DNA from: Sunxiuqinia sp963678245
GTDB lineage: Bacteria; Bacteroidota; Bacteroidia; Bacteroidales; Prolixibacteraceae
NCBI GenBank assembly: GCA_965140765.1
Contig: OZ223309.1
Coordinates: forward strand, 2,294,001-2,358,000
DNA length: 64,000 nt
Direction of reading: 5' to 3'
A program made the position numbers and the translations under genes. Of this stretch, positions 62,949 through 64,000 are shown in pieces. Position 1 is the stretch's first letter. Each line of letters opens with the position of its first letter. Below the pieces are notes generated by a model, which was given only the letters and a program-made list of their open reading frames with translations, was not told where the DNA came from and searched no databases.

Positions 62949-64000
62949 AATAATATACCGCGGATTACTAATCTTATCATTTGTCGGAGTCAATCTGCTC
63001 ATTCTATTCGGGTTGAGCCAGATTCTTGCTTACCTAAACACGGGGGCCGATCGTAGCAATATGCTGCATCTGGATGTAAAACGAACCGAAGTTTACCTGC
63101 CCGAACTAAATTGGGAAAGCCTCGAAAACCCCGGACGACCAATGGAAATGCAAACATTGGGCGATCTTCAAAAAGATTATCTTGATGCCTGGTACGTTCG
63201 GAATGTGGCTTATCAAACCAACCAACCTTACGGCATTGAAGATTATTATACCGACAGTGCCCGGGTGAACCTTTTTTCTTTGATTGAATGGAATAAAAGC
63301 CAGGATATTCATATTGAAAGTACCACACTAAACCACTCTCCTTTTCTTGATTTTTACAGTGCCGACGGACAATTGGTCTCTTTCACGGATAAACAGGTGG
63401 TGCAATACCAGAAAATCTATAAAAACAATGAATTAATTGCCACCGTTCAGGATACTTCCGATTACCAGGTGGTTATGTTACTGGAAGATGGGTTTTGGCG
63501 GATTCGGCATCAGGTAAAGCTGACTCCTTCTTTACCAATTGAAAAAACGAAGCGTTCGAACCAATACCAGGTAAAAAACGGGGAGCTATTGGTAAATGGA
63601 GAAACGTTTTCGATTGCTGGCATTAATTATTATCCGCAGGATACGCCCTGGGACATGTTTGCTGAAAAATTTGATTCGACCATTATAAACAATGATTTTA
63701 AATTTATAAGGCAGTCGGTTTTTAACAGCATCCGGATTTTTATACCGTACCACGATTTTGGGAAAGCAGAAGTGAAGGAAGATAAATTGAAAAAGCTACA
63801 AATTGTTCTTGATTTAGCCAGCCAGAATCAGCTGAAAGTAGTCGCAACACTTTTTGACTTTTACGGCGATTATTCGGTGATGGATTGGAGTCTTACAAAC
63901 CAGCATGCCAAAATTGTGGTGTCGCGTTTTAAAGATCATCCGGCCATACTTGCATGGGATTTGAAAAACGAACCAGATCTGGACTTTGAAAGCCGGGGAA
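62932..64000 (+). CDS. Membrane-anchored clan-A glycoside hydrolase, 3' end cut by the window
   Basis: ATG at 62932 overlaps the upstream gene by 17 bp, and the frame is open to the window edge (356 codons). An N-terminal anchor (LLILSFVGVNLLILFGLSQI) is followed by an NTF2-like domain (about 105-200) and a TIM-barrel start: NGELLVNGETFSIAGINYYP near 220, NSIRIFIPYHDF, LKVVATLFDFYGDYS and AWDLKNEPDLDF near 344-355. The NEP Glu fits the acid/base of GH5-type cellulases and mannanases. The second catalytic Glu lies beyond the window. It probably trims or processes a glycan made by this cluster. Confidence 0.75.
   Translation, partial: MVSLNKIIYRGLLILSFVGVNLLILFGLSQILAYLNTGADRSNMLHLDVKRTEVYLPELNWESLENPGRPMEMQTLGDLQKDYLDAWYVRNVAYQTNQPYGIEDYYTDSARVNLFSLIEWNKSQDIHIESTTLNHSPFLDFYSADGQLVSFTDKQVVQYQKIYKNNELIATVQDTSDYQVVMLLEDGFWRIRHQVKLTPSLPIEKTKRSNQYQVKNGELLVNGETFSIAGINYYPQDTPWDMFAEKFDSTIINNDFKFIRQSVFNSIRIFIPYHDFGKAEVKEDKLKKLQIVLDLASQNQLKVVATLFDFYGDYSVMDWSLTNQHAKIVVSRFKDHPAILAWDLKNEPDLDFESRG

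Overview
The window reads as a chromosomal segment of a Bacteroidota bacterium, most likely a free-living or marine Bacteroidales/Marinilabiliales-type organism rather than a gut Bacteroides. The grounds are several SusC/SusD pairs, FecR and ECF-sigma signalling genes, lipoprotein signal peptides, a low G+C content, and two secreted giants ending in type IX secretion (T9SS) sorting domains (YPNP motif). All taxonomy and substrate statements are inferences from gene content.

Region 1 (1-20963, almost all minus strand) is a polysaccharide-utilisation locus (PUL). Reading leftwards from 19657 it holds an ECF sigma factor, FecR (B), SusC (B), SusD (B), an FN3-like lipoprotein and a terminator. 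It continues with a second FecR (A), SusC (A), SusD (A), GH29 fucosidase, DUF1593 hydrolase, CE12 acetylesterase, GH105 unsaturated-uronyl hydrolase and the start of one more exported protein. The enzymes fit an acetylated, fucosylated, uronic-acid-containing glycan such as a pectic rhamnogalacturonan. The fecR-plus-susC-5' cassette is present twice as a 1868-bp direct repeat spaced 7464 bp apart, so two different outer-membrane barrels carry the same 217-residue signalling N-terminus. A FadR-type GntR regulator lies at the right end.

Region 2 (about 19.7-23.4 kb) is a gene graveyard: a decayed ECF sigma, an IS3-type orfA scrap, a recombinase C-terminal scrap, diverged repeats and orphan hairpins. 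Several of its short motifs recur beside the broken integrase at 52.6-53.4 kb.

Region 3 (23.4-37.8 kb, plus strand) starts with a PLP-dependent decarboxylase. A second SusCD system follows: ECF sigma, FecR, SusC, SusD, DUF4843, PKD-like lipoprotein and TlpA-like thioredoxin, closed by a strong terminator. A trypsin-like protease and a UPF0597/cysteine-desulfidase-like enzyme come next.

Region 4 (38.5-52.5 kb, minus strand) is a cobalamin-riboswitch-led operon: BtuB-like TonB receptor, BtuG-like beta-propeller lipoprotein, a second surface lipoprotein, a T9SS-exported propeller-FN3 protein, a DUF6580 membrane protein and a 1837-residue T9SS giant. The giant combines the domain types of both lipoproteins. 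This is the most striking system here: a B12-scavenging operon that appears to have both lipid-anchored and T9SS-exported versions of its surface domains.

Region 5 (52.6-56.4 kb) holds an integrase fragment broken by a dead IS3-family element, then a HAD phosphatase and a ketopantoate-reductase-like gene.

Region 6 (57.2-64.0 kb) pairs a response-regulator/GT2 glycosyltransferase fusion, divergently transcribed, with a tightly packed operon: a large polytopic membrane protein, a secreted Ig-like protein and a membrane-anchored glycoside hydrolase cut by the window edge. It is probably a phosphorylation-controlled exopolysaccharide or surface-glycan system.
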